Shown: piece by piece, positions 52,207-61,682 of the stretch
Layout of the letters: each line of letters begins with the position of its first letter
How positions within the stretch are numbered: position 1 is the stretch's first letter
Origin: VBCK01 sp036270655
GTDB taxonomy: Bacteria > Pseudomonadota > Gammaproteobacteria > Burkholderiales > Burkholderiaceae_F
Direction: 5' to 3'
Length of the DNA: 64,000 nt
Assembly (NCBI GenBank): GCA_036270655.1
Contig: DATBCD010000017.1
Location: forward strand, 43,157 to 107,156
The notes under the pieces: generated by a model
Told to the model about the DNA's origin: nothing
The model's database searches: none
The model's input: the letters and a program-made list of their open reading frames with translations, nothing else
Position numbers and translations under genes: made by a program

Positions 52207-53552
52207 CCTCGATACTCGCTTTTCTGGTGGCGCTCGGCCTGCTGATCGTCGTGCATGAGCTCGGCCACTTCTGGGTGGCGCGCTGGTGTGGCGTCAAGGT
52301 GCTGCGGTTCTCCGTCGGCTTCGGCAGACCGATCGCGCGCTGGGTCCGCGGGCCGGATCGGACCGAATGGGTGATCGCAGCAGTGCCCTACGGCGGCTAC
52401 GTCCGCATGCTGGACGAGCGCGAAACCGACTCCGGACCGATCGATCCGGCCGATCTGCCGCGTGCCTTCAACCGTCAGCCCGTGGCTCGACGGGCCGCCA
52501 TCGTGGCGGCGGGCCCGGCGGCCAACCTGCTGCTGGCGGTGTTCATCTATTTCGCGCTCAATCTGATCGGCACCCCGGATCTGCGCCCGGTGCTGAGCCA
52601 GCCCGCGGCGGGCACGCTTGCGGCGCAAGCCGGATTTGGCGAAGGCGACCTGGTGCTTCGGATCGACGACCGGCAGATCCGATCCTGGGGCGATTTGCGC
52701 TGGGCGCTGCTGCAGCGTGCGAGCGACCGCGCGCGGCCGCAATTCGTCGTGCGCGCCTCCGACGGGGCTGAACGCACGCTCAGATTGGATCTGAGCAGCG
52801 TCGATACCGACCGCAGCGACGTCGACTGGTTCGGACGGATCGGCCTGGAACCCGGCGGCGGCGTCGCGATCGTGCGGGCCACCGCCCACGGCGGAGCGGC
52901 CGAGCAGGCGGGCGTACAGGCCGGCGACTGGATCGTGGCGATCGACGGAACCGCGGTCAGGTCGGGAGCGGACGTGAGCCGGCTCGTGGGGGCTCGCCCG
53001 CACCAGACGCTGCAGTTGCAGATCGAGCGCGGCGGCAAGCCGATGACGATACAAATCACGCCGACCGACACCGTGACCGCCGACGGCAAGCATGTGGGCC
53101 GGATCGGAATCGAGGTCGGGACACACTTTCGCGACACGATCGTGGTGCGCGACGGGCCATTCGGCGCGTTGCAGCGTGCCGTCGCCAGGACCTGGGAGAC
53201 CTCGTCGTTTTCGCTGCGGATGCTCGGCAAGATGGTGGTGGGGCGCGCCTCGTGGAAGAACCTGTCCGGCCCGGTGACGATCGCCGACGTGGCCGGGCAG
53301 AGTGCGCGAATCGGTCCGCTCGCGTACTTGAACTTCCTTGCCCTGGTGTCGATCAGCCTGGGGGTGCTGAACCTGCTGCCGGTTCCGGTGCTCGACGGCG
53401 GGCACTTGCTGTACTATGCGATCGAGGTTGTGACCGGCAGCCCGCCCTCGCCGAAATGGCTCGAACTGGGACAGCGCGTTGGGATCGGGTTGCTCGTCGT
53501 TTTGACCGCACTGGCCTTGTATAACGACCTGACCCGGCTGCTCTTCCAGTAG
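52194..53552 (+). CDS. rseP: RIP zinc metalloprotease RseP
   Basis: RseP cleaves the transmembrane part of anti-sigma factor RseA and clears signal-peptide remnants. The 452-residue inner-membrane site-2 protease has the zinc motif HELGHF (about residue 22), two PDZ domains (about residues 125-200 and 220-290) and the third ligand motif NLLPVPVLDGGHLLYY. It overlaps dxr by 13 bp and precedes bamA. Confidence 0.95.
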   Translation: MDLLTSILAFLVALGLLIVVHELGHFWVARWCGVKVLRFSVGFGRPIARWVRGPDRTEWVIAAVPYGGYVRMLDERETDSGPIDPADLPRAFNRQPVARRAAIVAAGPAANLLLAVFIYFALNLIGTPDLRPVLSQPAAGTLAAQAGFGEGDLVLRIDDRQIRSWGDLRWALLQRASDRARPQFVVRASDGAERTLRLDLSSVDTDRSDVDWFGRIGLEPGGGVAIVRATAHGGAAEQAGVQAGDWIVAIDGTAVRSGADVSRLVGARPHQTLQLQIERGGKPMTIQITPTDTVTADGKHVGRIGIEVGTHFRDTIVVRDGPFGALQRAVARTWETSSFSLRMLGKMVVGRASWKNLSGPVTIADVAGQSARIGPLAYLNFLALVSISLGVLNLLPVPVLDGGHLLYYAIEVVTGSPPSPKWLELGQRVGIGLLVVLTALALYNDLTRLLFQ

Positions 53553-53663
53553 CCGCGAAAAAGAGGTCGTGCGGTCCCCGGAGTGGGACGGGTTCGACGC
53601 GAATTTTGCCGGCAAGACCAACGATAACTTCACGCTCAACTCGCAGCACGGCAGGTAGATTCC

Positions 53664-55973
53664 TTGATACGCCGCAGCACCCGGTTGTCCGTGGCGACGC
53701 GAAGCTTGTGCCTCGCGCTGACCCTTGCCTTCGCTGAAGTCGGCTCGCTCGCGCAATCTCAAGACCGCGATTTCGTGATCCGCGACATACGCGTCGAGGG
53801 AGCCCAGCGAACTGACGTCGGCACCGTGTTCGGCTACCTTCCGCTGCGGGTCGGCGACCACTACGACGCCGGCAAGGGAAGCGCGGCGATCCGGGCCCTG
53901 TACGCCTCGGGGCTGTTCAAGGACGTGCGGCTCGAGGCCGACGGTGACGTGCTGGTGGTCGTGGTGGAGGAGCGGCCCGCGATCGCCTCGATCGATCTGG
54001 TCGGCATGAAGGAGTTCGACAAAGACACGGTCAAGAAGTCGCTGAAGGACGTCGGGCTGGCCGAGGCCCGCATCTACGACCGCTCGCTGCTGGATCGGGC
54101 CGAGCAGGAGCTGAAACGGCAATACCTTTCACGCGGACACTACGCCGTGAAGGTCACGACCACGGTGAGCCCGCTCGAGCGCAATCGGGTCAACATCACG
54201 ATCTCGGTCGACGAAGGCGACGTCGCCCGGATCCGGGAAATCCGCTTTACCGGCAACCACGCATTTTCGGACTCGCAGCTGCGCGACCAGATGGAGCTGT
54301 CGACGCCCGGCTGGCTGACCTGGTACACGGGCCACGACAAGTACGCCCGCCAGAAGCTGCAGGCCGACCAGGAGACGCTGCGCTCGTTCTACCTTGCGCG
54401 CGGCTACCTGGACTTCAATATCGAATCGACTCAGGTCTCGATCAGCCCCGACAAGAAGGACATCCAGATCACCATCAACCTCCTGGAGGGCGAGCGCTAC
54501 CGTGTCTCCGGAATCAAGCTCGCCGGCGAGCTGCTCGGCCTGGATGCGGAATTGTCCAGGCTGATCGACGTCAAGCCGGGGGAGATCTACAACGGCGAAA
54601 GGATCAACGCGATCGCCAAGGCGGTGACCGACCGCCTCAGCGTGCTGGGCTACGCCTTCGCCAACGCCAACCCGGTTCCGGACGCCAACAAGGAAAAGCG
54701 CGAAGTGTCATTCACGATCCTGGTCGATCCGGGGCGGCGCGCCTACGTCAGGCACGTGAACATCTCCGGCAACACGCGCACGCGCGATGAGGTGATACGG
54801 CGCGAGATCCGGCAGTTCGAATCGGGCTGGTTCGACTCTGAAAAGGTGAAGCTGTCGCGCGACCGGATCGATCGGCTCGGCTTCTTCGAGAAAGTTGAAA
54901 TCGAGACGCCCGCGGTTCCGGGAAGCCAGGACCAGGTCGACCTGAACGTCACCGTGAAGGAGCGGCCGACCGGAACCATTCAGGCCGGCCTCGGCTACAG
55001 CTCGACCGAGCACCTGGTCATCTCGGGCGCCTATACGCAGCAGAACGTGCTGGGCACTGGCCACGCGATCGGCGTGCAGGTCAACACCAGCTCGGCCACG
55101 CGCACGATCGCGCTGTCCCATGCCGATCCGTACGTCACCATCGATGGCGTCAGTCAAAGTGAAGAGGTCTATCGTCGCGATTCGAATCTGGCCAAGCTGG
55201 GCCTGTCCACCGTCGACATCGGCACGACCGGCGGGACGGTGCGTTGGGGGGTGCCGTTCACCGAATTCGATACGATCTTCTTCGGCATCGGCGTGGAAAA
55301 CACGAATATGACGTTGACGGCCTCCAGCCCCTTCCGGTACATCGATTACGTCAACCGGTTCGGCTCGGCTGCCGGCGCGCTGCTGGGCACGATCGGATGG
55401 TCGCGCGACAGCCGCGACAACATCCTGACGCCCCAGCGCGGGCGCTTTCAGCGCGCATTTCTGGAGGTCGGGACCCCGGCGCTCGATCTGCAGTACTACA
55501 AGCTGACGTACCAGTACCAGCAATTCGCAGCGTTGACAAACAAGTTCACGCTGGCGTTCAACGGGCAGGCAGGCTATGGCGGCGGCTACAACGGCAAGGA
55601 ATTCCCGCTGTTCAAGAACTTCTATGTCGGCGGCATCGGCAGCGTGCGCGGTTTCGAAGCTGGCTCGCTGGGACCGCGCGACTCCAACGGCGACCCGCTC
55701 GGTGGCGTCAAGGAGGTCAACGGTTCGATCGAGGCCCTGGCCACGCTGCCGGGGGCCGATCGCTCGCTGCGTGCCCTGGTTTTCGTCGACACCGGCGATG
55801 TCTGGGGCGCCGGCGAGGCGGTCCGGTTTGGCGACCTGCGACTGGCTGCCGGCGCCGGAATTGCCTGGATCTCCCCGATCGGGCCGCTTAAGCTGAGCCT
55901 GGCGCAGCCGATCCGCCACCAGTCGTTCGATCGGATACAGCGCTTCCAGTTTCAGATCGGGACCGGCTTCTAG
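53664..55973 (+). CDS. bamA: Outer membrane assembly factor BamA
   Basis: BamA inserts beta-barrel proteins into the outer membrane. The 769-residue protein has a signal peptide (to about residue 30, ending SLAQSQ), five POTRA domains (about 32-430) and a 16-strand barrel with the conserved loop motif IGSVRGFEAGSLGPRD, ending in phenylalanine (QIGTGF). The start is a TTG at 53664 after GGCAGGTAG. The 111 bp before it shows no clear promoter. Confidence 0.96.
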   Translation: MIRRSTRLSVATRSLCLALTLAFAEVGSLAQSQDRDFVIRDIRVEGAQRTDVGTVFGYLPLRVGDHYDAGKGSAAIRALYASGLFKDVRLEADGDVLVVVVEERPAIASIDLVGMKEFDKDTVKKSLKDVGLAEARIYDRSLLDRAEQELKRQYLSRGHYAVKVTTTVSPLERNRVNITISVDEGDVARIREIRFTGNHAFSDSQLRDQMELSTPGWLTWYTGHDKYARQKLQADQETLRSFYLARGYLDFNIESTQVSISPDKKDIQITINLLEGERYRVSGIKLAGELLGLDAELSRLIDVKPGEIYNGERINAIAKAVTDRLSVLGYAFANANPVPDANKEKREVSFTILVDPGRRAYVRHVNISGNTRTRDEVIRREIRQFESGWFDSEKVKLSRDRIDRLGFFEKVEIETPAVPGSQDQVDLNVTVKERPTGTIQAGLGYSSTEHLVISGAYTQQNVLGTGHAIGVQVNTSSATRTIALSHADPYVTIDGVSQSEEVYRRDSNLAKLGLSTVDIGTTGGTVRWGVPFTEFDTIFFGIGVENTNMTLTASSPFRYIDYVNRFGSAAGALLGTIGWSRDSRDNILTPQRGRFQRAFLEVGTPALDLQYYKLTYQYQQFAALTNKFTLAFNGQAGYGGGYNGKEFPLFKNFYVGGIGSVRGFEAGSLGPRDSNGDPLGGVKEVNGSIEALATLPGADRSLRALVFVDTGDVWGAGEAVRFGDLRLAAGAGIAWISPIGPLKLSLAQPIRHQSFDRIQRFQFQIGTGF

Positions 55974-56023
55974 TAGGCTACCGATCTGGCAAAATCGCGT
56001 ACCCGAACTTCCCGAGGTTGCTG

Positions 56024-56548
56024 ATGCGATTCACGTTTCCCGTGGCCTTGAAGCTGGGTTCGGTCGCGCTGGCTGCTGTCCTGGGCCTGTGCGGGCGACC
56101 GACTCTGGCCGAGGAGTTAAAGATCGGTTACGTGAGCGCCGAGCGGATCTTGCGCGATTCGATGCCGGCCAAGGCCGCCGAGCAGAAGCTGCAGCAGGAG
56201 TTCGCCAAGCGCGGCAAGGATCTGCAGGATATGGACAGCAAGTTGAAAGCGACCGCCGAGAAGCTGGACAAGGACAGCCCCATCCTGTCGGACGCCGAGC
56301 GCAGCAAGCGCCAGCACGAATTGCAGGACATGGATCGCGAATTCCAGCGCAGGCGCCGCGAATTCCAGGAGGACTTGAATCAACGCAAGAACGAGGAATT
56401 CCAGAATCTGCTCGAGCGCGCGCAGCGGATCGTCAAGCAGCTGGCCGAGCAGGAGAAGTTTGACCTGATACTGCAGGACGCGCTGTACTTCAGCCCCCAT
56501 ATTGACATCACGGACAAGGTCCTGCATGCACTCGATTCGGGCAAGTGA
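56024..56548 (+). CDS. skp: Periplasmic chaperone OmpH/Skp
   Basis: Skp escorts unfolded outer-membrane proteins to BamA. The 174-residue protein has a signal peptide (to about residue 30, ending TLAEE), then a small beta body (LKIGYVSAERILRDS) and a long charged coiled-coil arm pair (QKLQQEFAKRGKDLQDMDSK onward). The ATG at 56024 has GAGG seven bases upstream; a TTG at 56018 is an alternative. It is 50 bp after bamA. Confidence 0.92.
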   Translation: MRFTFPVALKLGSVALAAVLGLCGRPTLAEELKIGYVSAERILRDSMPAKAAEQKLQQEFAKRGKDLQDMDSKLKATAEKLDKDSPILSDAERSKRQHELQDMDREFQRRRREFQEDLNQRKNEEFQNLLERAQRIVKQLAEQEKFDLILQDALYFSPHIDITDKVLHALDSGK

Positions 56549-56618
56549 CTGCCGGGACCCGTTTTCGTCCGTGTCCTGAGCGGGTCGGCGACACGAGTTG
56601 CCCGGCGGACCGATTGCG

Positions 56619-57704
56619 ATGCCGGGCGCTCTGAGCATCGATCAACTGGCCACGGCGGTCCGCCGCCTGGCCGGCGGCGACCTGGATGCACGGATCATCG
56701 GAGACGGCACGCGAACGATCGTGGGCGTGGCGACGCTGGAGCATGCCGGCGCCGACCATCTGAGTTTTCTCGTCAACCCGCGCTACCGCCGTCTGGCGGC
56801 CGCCACGCGCGCGGGCGCCCTGGTTCTGGCCGAGGCGGACCGCGCCGCGCTGTTCCCGGACGGATCGGACACATCCGTGCTGATCGTGTCGGAATCGTCC
56901 TACGCCTGGTTCGCTTTCGCGGCGCAGGTCCTGGCACCTCAGGCCAGGCCGGAGGCGGGTTGTGCGCCCAGCGCGATCGTCCACCCGGGCGCTCAGGTAG
57001 ACCCGACCAGCTGGATCGGCCCGCTGGCCGTGATCGAGGAGGGCGCGCGCATCGGGCCGGGCACCCAGGTGGGCGCCGGCTGCACGGTCGGGCGCGGGGC
57101 CTGGATCGGCGAGGCGACCCGGCTGTACGCGGGCGTGCGCATTTATCACGGCTGCCGCATCGGGGCGCGGTGCATCTTGCATTCGGGCTGCGTGATCGGC
57201 GCCGACGGCTTCGGATTCGCGCCGTTCCGAGGCCGCTGGGTCAAGATTCCGCAGACCGGCGCGGTGCTGATCGGCGACGACGTCGAGATCGGGGCGGGCA
57301 CCACGATCGACCGGGGCGCGATCGGCGATACCGTCATCGAAGACGGCGTGAAGATCGACAATCTGGTGCAGATCGGGCACAACTGCCGGATCGGTGCGCA
57401 TTCGGCCATCGCCGGGTGCGTCGGAATCGCGGGCAGTGCGACAATCGGCCGCCGCTGCCAGCTCGGAGGCGCCTCGATGATCCAGGGGCACATCACGATC
57501 GCCGACGACTCGATCATTTCGGGCGCCACCGCGATCACGCGGGACATACGGCAGGCCGGCTTCTACACGGGAATCTACCCGTTCATGCTGAATCGGGAGT
57601 GGGAACGCAACGCGGTATTGCTGCGTCATCTGGATGAATTGCGCGAGCGGATCCGTCGCCTCGAGGCGAGCGTTCGCGCACAACGGACGGAATCCGATCG
57701 ATGA
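56619..57704 (+). CDS. lpxD: UDP-3-O-(3-hydroxyacyl)glucosamine N-acyltransferase
   Basis: LpxD adds the second acyl chain to UDP-3-O-acyl-glucosamine in lipid A synthesis. The 361-residue protein has an N-terminal uridine-binding domain, a left-handed beta-helix (about residues 105-315) with the catalytic His in QIGHNCRIG, and a C-terminal helix. The ATG at 56619 is preferred to a TTG at 56598. It overlaps fabZ (ATGA). Confidence 0.95.
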   Translation: MPGALSIDQLATAVRRLAGGDLDARIIGDGTRTIVGVATLEHAGADHLSFLVNPRYRRLAAATRAGALVLAEADRAALFPDGSDTSVLIVSESSYAWFAFAAQVLAPQARPEAGCAPSAIVHPGAQVDPTSWIGPLAVIEEGARIGPGTQVGAGCTVGRGAWIGEATRLYAGVRIYHGCRIGARCILHSGCVIGADGFGFAPFRGRWVKIPQTGAVLIGDDVEIGAGTTIDRGAIGDTVIEDGVKIDNLVQIGHNCRIGAHSAIAGCVGIAGSATIGRRCQLGGASMIQGHITIADDSIISGATAITRDIRQAGFYTGIYPFMLNREWERNAVLLRHLDELRERIRRLEASVRAQRTESDR

Positions 57705-58162
57705 TGGACATTCAGGAAATACTGCGCACGCTGCCGCACCGCTATCCGATCATCCTGGTTGACCGGGTGATCCAGGTCGAGGCAGGCAAGCGCATCGTCG
57801 CGCTGAAGAACGTGTCGATCAACGAGCCGGTGTTCGCCGGGCACTTCCCGGGCTACCCGGTGATGCCGGGCGTTCTGGTGCTGGAGGCGCTCGCGCAGGC
57901 CGCCGCCATCCTCTCGATCGTCACCCTGGGAGACGACAAGCCGAAAGACCTGATTTACTACTTTGTCGGCATCGACAAGGCGCGCTTCAAGCGGCGGGTG
58001 GAGCCGGGCGATCAGCTCCAGCTCGAAGTCGATTTCGCGCGGGAACTGCGCGGCATCGCGTTCTTCAAGGCCAAAGCCACGGTGCAGGGGCAGGTTGCCT
58101 GCGAGGCGGACCTGATGTGTGCCTATCGAACGCCGCCGAAACCGCTTGTGGGGCCGGCCTGA
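57701..58162 (+). CDS. fabZ: 3-hydroxyacyl-ACP dehydratase FabZ
   Basis: FabZ dehydrates 3-hydroxyacyl-ACP in fatty acid elongation and so competes with lipid A synthesis for substrate. The 153-residue hotdog-fold protein has HRYPIILVDRV and the catalytic His and Glu in GHFPGYPVMPGVLVLEALAQ (residues 47-66). ATG at 57701 overlaps the lpxD stop; another ATG is three bases on. Confidence 0.96.
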   Translation: MMDIQEILRTLPHRYPIILVDRVIQVEAGKRIVALKNVSINEPVFAGHFPGYPVMPGVLVLEALAQAAAILSIVTLGDDKPKDLIYYFVGIDKARFKRRVEPGDQLQLEVDFARELRGIAFFKAKATVQGQVACEADLMCAYRTPPKPLVGPA

Positions 58163-58950
58163 TGGCGCGCATCCACCCCAGCGCGATCATCGACCCGGGC
58201 GCCGAGCTGGCCGAGGAAGTCCGGGTCGGACCGTTCTGCGTGATCGGGCCGGATGTGGCCATCGACTCGGGCACATCGATCGAGTCGCACGTGGTGATCA
58301 CGGGGCACACCCGGATCGGCCGCAACAACCGGGTCTATTCGTTCTGCACGCTCGGGGAGATCCCGCAGGACAAGAAGTACGCCGGCGAGCCGACCGAGCT
58401 TGTGATCGGGGATGGCAACACGATCCGCGAGTTCTCCTCGCTGAACGCCGGAACCATGCAAGGTGGCGGCGTGACGCGGGTCGGCTCGGACAACTGGATC
58501 ATGTCTTACGTGCACATCGCGCACGACTGCTCGATCGGCGACCACACCGTGCTGGCGAACCTGGCACAACTGGCCGGTCACGTTTCGATCGGCGACTGGG
58601 CGGTGCTGGGCGGGATGGTCGGCGTGCATCAATTCGTCCGGATCGGAGCCCATGTGATGTGCGGCGGCGGCTCGACGCTGGTGCAGGACGTGCCGCCCTT
58701 CGTGCTTTGCCGCGGCAGTCCGGCCGCGCCGTTCGGCATCAACGCGGAGGGCCTGCAGCGGCGCGGCTTCGACGAGTCGACGATCGCGGCGCTCAAGCGC
58801 GCTTACCGCAGCCTGTTCCGCGACGGCCTGACGCTGGCGCAGGCGCGCGAGGCGATCCAGTCCGGCGGCGAACCTGGCTCGGCGGCGGCCGCCGCGCTTG
58901 CGCAATTGAGCGAATTTCTCGCCGTGCCGGGCCGCGGAATCATTCGTTAG
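58162..58950 (+). CDS. lpxA: UDP-N-acetylglucosamine acyltransferase
   Basis: LpxA starts lipid A synthesis by acylating UDP-GlcNAc. The 262-residue protein has a left-handed beta-helix of hexapeptide repeats (about residues 1-190), catalytic His in YVHIAHDCSIGD (about residue 121), GGMVGVHQFVRIG, and a C-terminal helical domain with GINAEGLQRRGF. The ATG at 58162 overlaps the fabZ stop by one base (TGATG). Confidence 0.96.
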   Translation: MARIHPSAIIDPGAELAEEVRVGPFCVIGPDVAIDSGTSIESHVVITGHTRIGRNNRVYSFCTLGEIPQDKKYAGEPTELVIGDGNTIREFSSLNAGTMQGGGVTRVGSDNWIMSYVHIAHDCSIGDHTVLANLAQLAGHVSIGDWAVLGGMVGVHQFVRIGAHVMCGGGSTLVQDVPPFVLCRGSPAAPFGINAEGLQRRGFDESTIAALKRAYRSLFRDGLTLAQAREAIQSGGEPGSAAAAALAQLSEFLAVPGRGIIR

Positions 58951-58962
58951 CGTTGCGAGTCC

Positions 58963-60120
58963 TTGACTGCGCAGTCTTTGCTCGTGATGGTCGCCGGCGA
59001 AGTTTCGGGCGATCAGCTGGCTGCCCCCGCGATCCGGACGATCCGGCAGCAGCGGCCGGAATGGCGGGTCGCCGGGGTGGCTGGAGACAGCATGATCGAA
59101 GCCGGATGCGAGCCCTGGCACCATGTGCGGGAGCTTTCGGTGCGCGGCTATGTCGAGGTGCTCAAAGAGCTGCCTCGATTGCTGTGGATGCGACGATCGC
59201 TGACGCGGCGGGTGCTGGAGGAGGGCTGTCGCGTGCTGGTCGGGGTGGACTCCCCGGACTTCAACCTTGGCCTGGAGGCGTCGGTGCGCGCGGCCGGCGT
59301 GCCCACGGTGCAATTCGTCGGTCCGTCGATCTGGGCGTGGCGCGGCGAACGGATCGAGCGGATCCGGCGCTCTGCCAGTCACGTGCTGCTGGTCTTTCCG
59401 TTCGAGCAGCGGCTGTACGCGCGCGCCGGCATTGCGGCTACCTACGTCGGGCATCCGCTGGCGCAGGCGATCGCGTTGCGCCCCGACCCGCAGGCGGCAC
59501 GCGCCCGTTTGGGTCTTTCGGGGCGCGACACGGTGATCGCCGTGCTGCCGGGCAGCCGCAAGGCGGAGATCGACTTCATCGGCCCGGTGTTCTTCGGCGC
59601 GGCCGACCGCCTCGCCCGCGACTTGAGTCCGGTCCGGTTCCTGGTTCCTGTGGCCGACCCGTTGCTGCGCGCCCGGATCGAGGCATTGATCGGTGGCTAT
59701 CCGCGTCTGGCACCGATCACCTCGCTGATCGAGGGCCGATCCCACGACTGCCTGGAAGCGGCCCACGCGGTCCTGGTGACCAGCGGGACCGCGACGCTGG
59801 AAGCGGCCCTTTTCAAGCGCCCGATGGTGATCTCCTATCGGATGCCGCGCGTGTCGGCCTGGATGATGCGGAAAATCGGAGGCTACGTGCCGTGGATCGG
59901 CCTGCCCAACATCCTGGCCGGCGAGACGGTCGTGCCGGAGCTGCTGCAGGACGAGGCGACCGACGCGGCGCTGGCGGCCGCGCTGATAGCCCAGCTGGAG
60001 GACGCCCCTGGTCAGGCGCGATTGGCGGAGCGGTTCGAGGCGATCCACGAGAGCCTGCTCCGCGACACCCCGTCGTTGGTGGCTGAAGTGGTGCTTGGCA
60101 TCGCCGGCGCGCCCCGATGA
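58963..60120 (+). CDS. lpxB: Lipid-A-disaccharide synthase
   Basis: LpxB joins lipid X to UDP-2,3-diacylglucosamine to form the lipid A disaccharide. The 385-residue family 19 glycosyltransferase has VAGEVSGDQLAA at its N-terminus, GVDSPDFN, GPSIWAWR, FPFEQRLY and VLPGSRKAEI. The start is a TTG at 58963, 12 bp after lpxA. It overlaps rnhB (ATGA). Confidence 0.95.
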   Translation: MTAQSLLVMVAGEVSGDQLAAPAIRTIRQQRPEWRVAGVAGDSMIEAGCEPWHHVRELSVRGYVEVLKELPRLLWMRRSLTRRVLEEGCRVLVGVDSPDFNLGLEASVRAAGVPTVQFVGPSIWAWRGERIERIRRSASHVLLVFPFEQRLYARAGIAATYVGHPLAQAIALRPDPQAARARLGLSGRDTVIAVLPGSRKAEIDFIGPVFFGAADRLARDLSPVRFLVPVADPLLRARIEALIGGYPRLAPITSLIEGRSHDCLEAAHAVLVTSGTATLEAALFKRPMVISYRMPRVSAWMMRKIGGYVPWIGLPNILAGETVVPELLQDEATDAALAAALIAQLEDAPGQARLAERFEAIHESLLRDTPSLVAEVVLGIAGAPR

Positions 60121-60740
60121 AGAAGAGCGCCGTGCGAGCCGACCGCATCGAGCGCTCGTACCTGCGCATCGCCGGGGTCGACGAGGCCGGCCGTGGCCCG
60201 CTGGCAGGGCCCGTGGTGGCAGCCGCGGTCGTGCTTGATCCGGATCGGCCGATCGAAGGGTTGCGCGATTCCAAGCAACTGACCGCGCTGCAGCGGCGCA
60301 GGCTCGCGATCCGGATCCGGGCCGACGCGCTGGCGTTCGCGGTGGCCCAGGCAAGCGTCGCAGAGATCGACCGGCTCAACATTCTGCAGGCCAGCCTGCT
60401 CGCGATGCGGCGCGCGATCGAAGCGTTGCGACCGATGGCCGACCTGGTGCTGGTCGATGGCAACCGCCTGCCGCAGATCGCGATCGCCTCGCGCGCCATC
60501 GTCGGCGGCGACGCGATCGAACCGGCCATCTCGGCGGCCTCGATCCTGGCCAAGACGCACCGCGACGCGCTGATGCGGGCACTGCACAAGCGCTATCCGG
60601 AGTACGGCTTTGCCCGTCACTTCGGCTATCCGACGCCGCAGCACCTGGCGCGGCTGAGCGAGCTGGGGCCGTGCGCCGTGCATCGCCGCACGTTCGCGCC
60701 GGTCCGCGTGCTGCTGGCGCTGGAACTCGAATTCGATTGA
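60117..60740 (+). CDS. rnhB: Ribonuclease HII
   Basis: RNase HII removes RNA primers and single ribonucleotides from DNA. The 207-residue protein has GVDEAGRGPLAGPVVAAAVV with the metal-binding Asp and Glu (residues 21-23 region), DSKQLTA, and VDGNRLP. Length is typical. It ends where the RNA methyltransferase begins (TTGA overlap). Confidence 0.95.
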   Translation: MKKSAVRADRIERSYLRIAGVDEAGRGPLAGPVVAAAVVLDPDRPIEGLRDSKQLTALQRRRLAIRIRADALAFAVAQASVAEIDRLNILQASLLAMRRAIEALRPMADLVLVDGNRLPQIAIASRAIVGGDAIEPAISAASILAKTHRDALMRALHKRYPEYGFARHFGYPTPQHLARLSELGPCAVHRRTFAPVRVLLALELEFD

Positions 60741-61555
60741 AGTCGCTCACGTCCGATTCGAACCCGCTGTTCCGCCGCTGGCTGAAGCTGGCGACCCTGC
60801 CGCGTGCCGTGCGCGAGCTCGGCCAGACCCTGGCCGAGGGCGCCCACCTTGCGCAGGCCATCGGCCAGTCGCACTGGCCGGTGACTGCGGCGCTGGTGCG
60901 GCGCGGCGCGCACGACGAGACGATCGATCGCGCGCTGGCGTGGCTGCCTGCGCAAACCGAGCGCTTCGAGCTCGCCCCTGCGCTGTACGACCGCATCTCG
61001 CCGGTCGAGCACGGGGTCGGCTTCACGCTGGTGATCCCGGTCGAGGCCGCGTCCGTGCCTGCGGCCTCGCGCCAGGACCTGATTTACCTGGACGCCATCC
61101 AGGACCCCGCCAACGTGGGCGCCGTGCTGCGCACCGCGGCCGCCGCCGGGGTGGTGCACGCACTGTGCGGTCCGGCCACGGCCGCGGCCTGGTCACCCAA
61201 GGCTTTGCGCGCAGGCATGGGCGCGCATTTCCGACTCAAGATCTCCGAGACGGTCGACGCCGGGTCGCTCGGCGCGGCGCTGGCCGGCACCTGGATCGGC
61301 GCGGTGGTGCGCGATGCCCCGTCGTTATGGGCTTGCGAGATCCCGCCGCAAGCGGTCGGATGGGCGTTCGGATCGGAGGGCGCCGGGCTTTCGCCAGCAG
61401 TGCTCGCACAATGCCCGCTGCGCGTCACGATCCCGATCAAGCACGACATCGAATCGCTGAACGTCGCGGCCGCAGCGGCCGTGTGCCTGTTCGAGCGCAA
61501 CCGGCGTGTAAGTGTGCGGGAATGGCTCCACGTGCGAGCAGCCGGGCCGGAGTGA
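60737..61555 (+). CDS. TrmH/SpoU-family RNA 2'-O-methyltransferase
   Basis: The 272-residue protein has an N-terminal RNA-binding region (about residues 1-100) and a SPOUT domain (about 110-265) with the three family motifs: DAIQDPANVGAVLRTAAAAG, WAFGSEGAGLSP and IPIKHDIESLNVAAAAAVCLFE. It methylates ribose 2'-OH in rRNA or tRNA; the exact site cannot be read from sequence. The TTG at 60737 overlaps the rnhB stop and gives MKSLTSDSN. Confidence 0.88.
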   Translation: MKSLTSDSNPLFRRWLKLATLPRAVRELGQTLAEGAHLAQAIGQSHWPVTAALVRRGAHDETIDRALAWLPAQTERFELAPALYDRISPVEHGVGFTLVIPVEAASVPAASRQDLIYLDAIQDPANVGAVLRTAAAAGVVHALCGPATAAAWSPKALRAGMGAHFRLKISETVDAGSLGAALAGTWIGAVVRDAPSLWACEIPPQAVGWAFGSEGAGLSPAVLAQCPLRVTIPIKHDIESLNVAAAAAVCLFERNRRVSVREWLHVRAAGPE

Positions 61556-61643
61556 CCGGGTGCGGTTCCGCTCGCGTTACGGCCTTCGCAGTCCGTGGGG
61601 CTAGTCCGTGCAGTGACCTCGCTCCACCGCACCCGGTCACTCC
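61549..61643. repeat. 18-bp inverted repeat at a convergent gene junction
   Basis: GGAGTGACCGGGTGCGGT at 61549-61566 is repeated exactly, inverted, at 61626-61643, with 59 bases between. The left arm covers the methyltransferase stop. The junction is convergent with ppsR, so a bidirectional termination or mRNA 3'-protection role is likely. No U-tracts are present. Confidence 0.6.
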
Positions 61644-61682
61644 CGCCCAACCGCTGGCGTAGACCGGAGCTCATTGCCGAAC

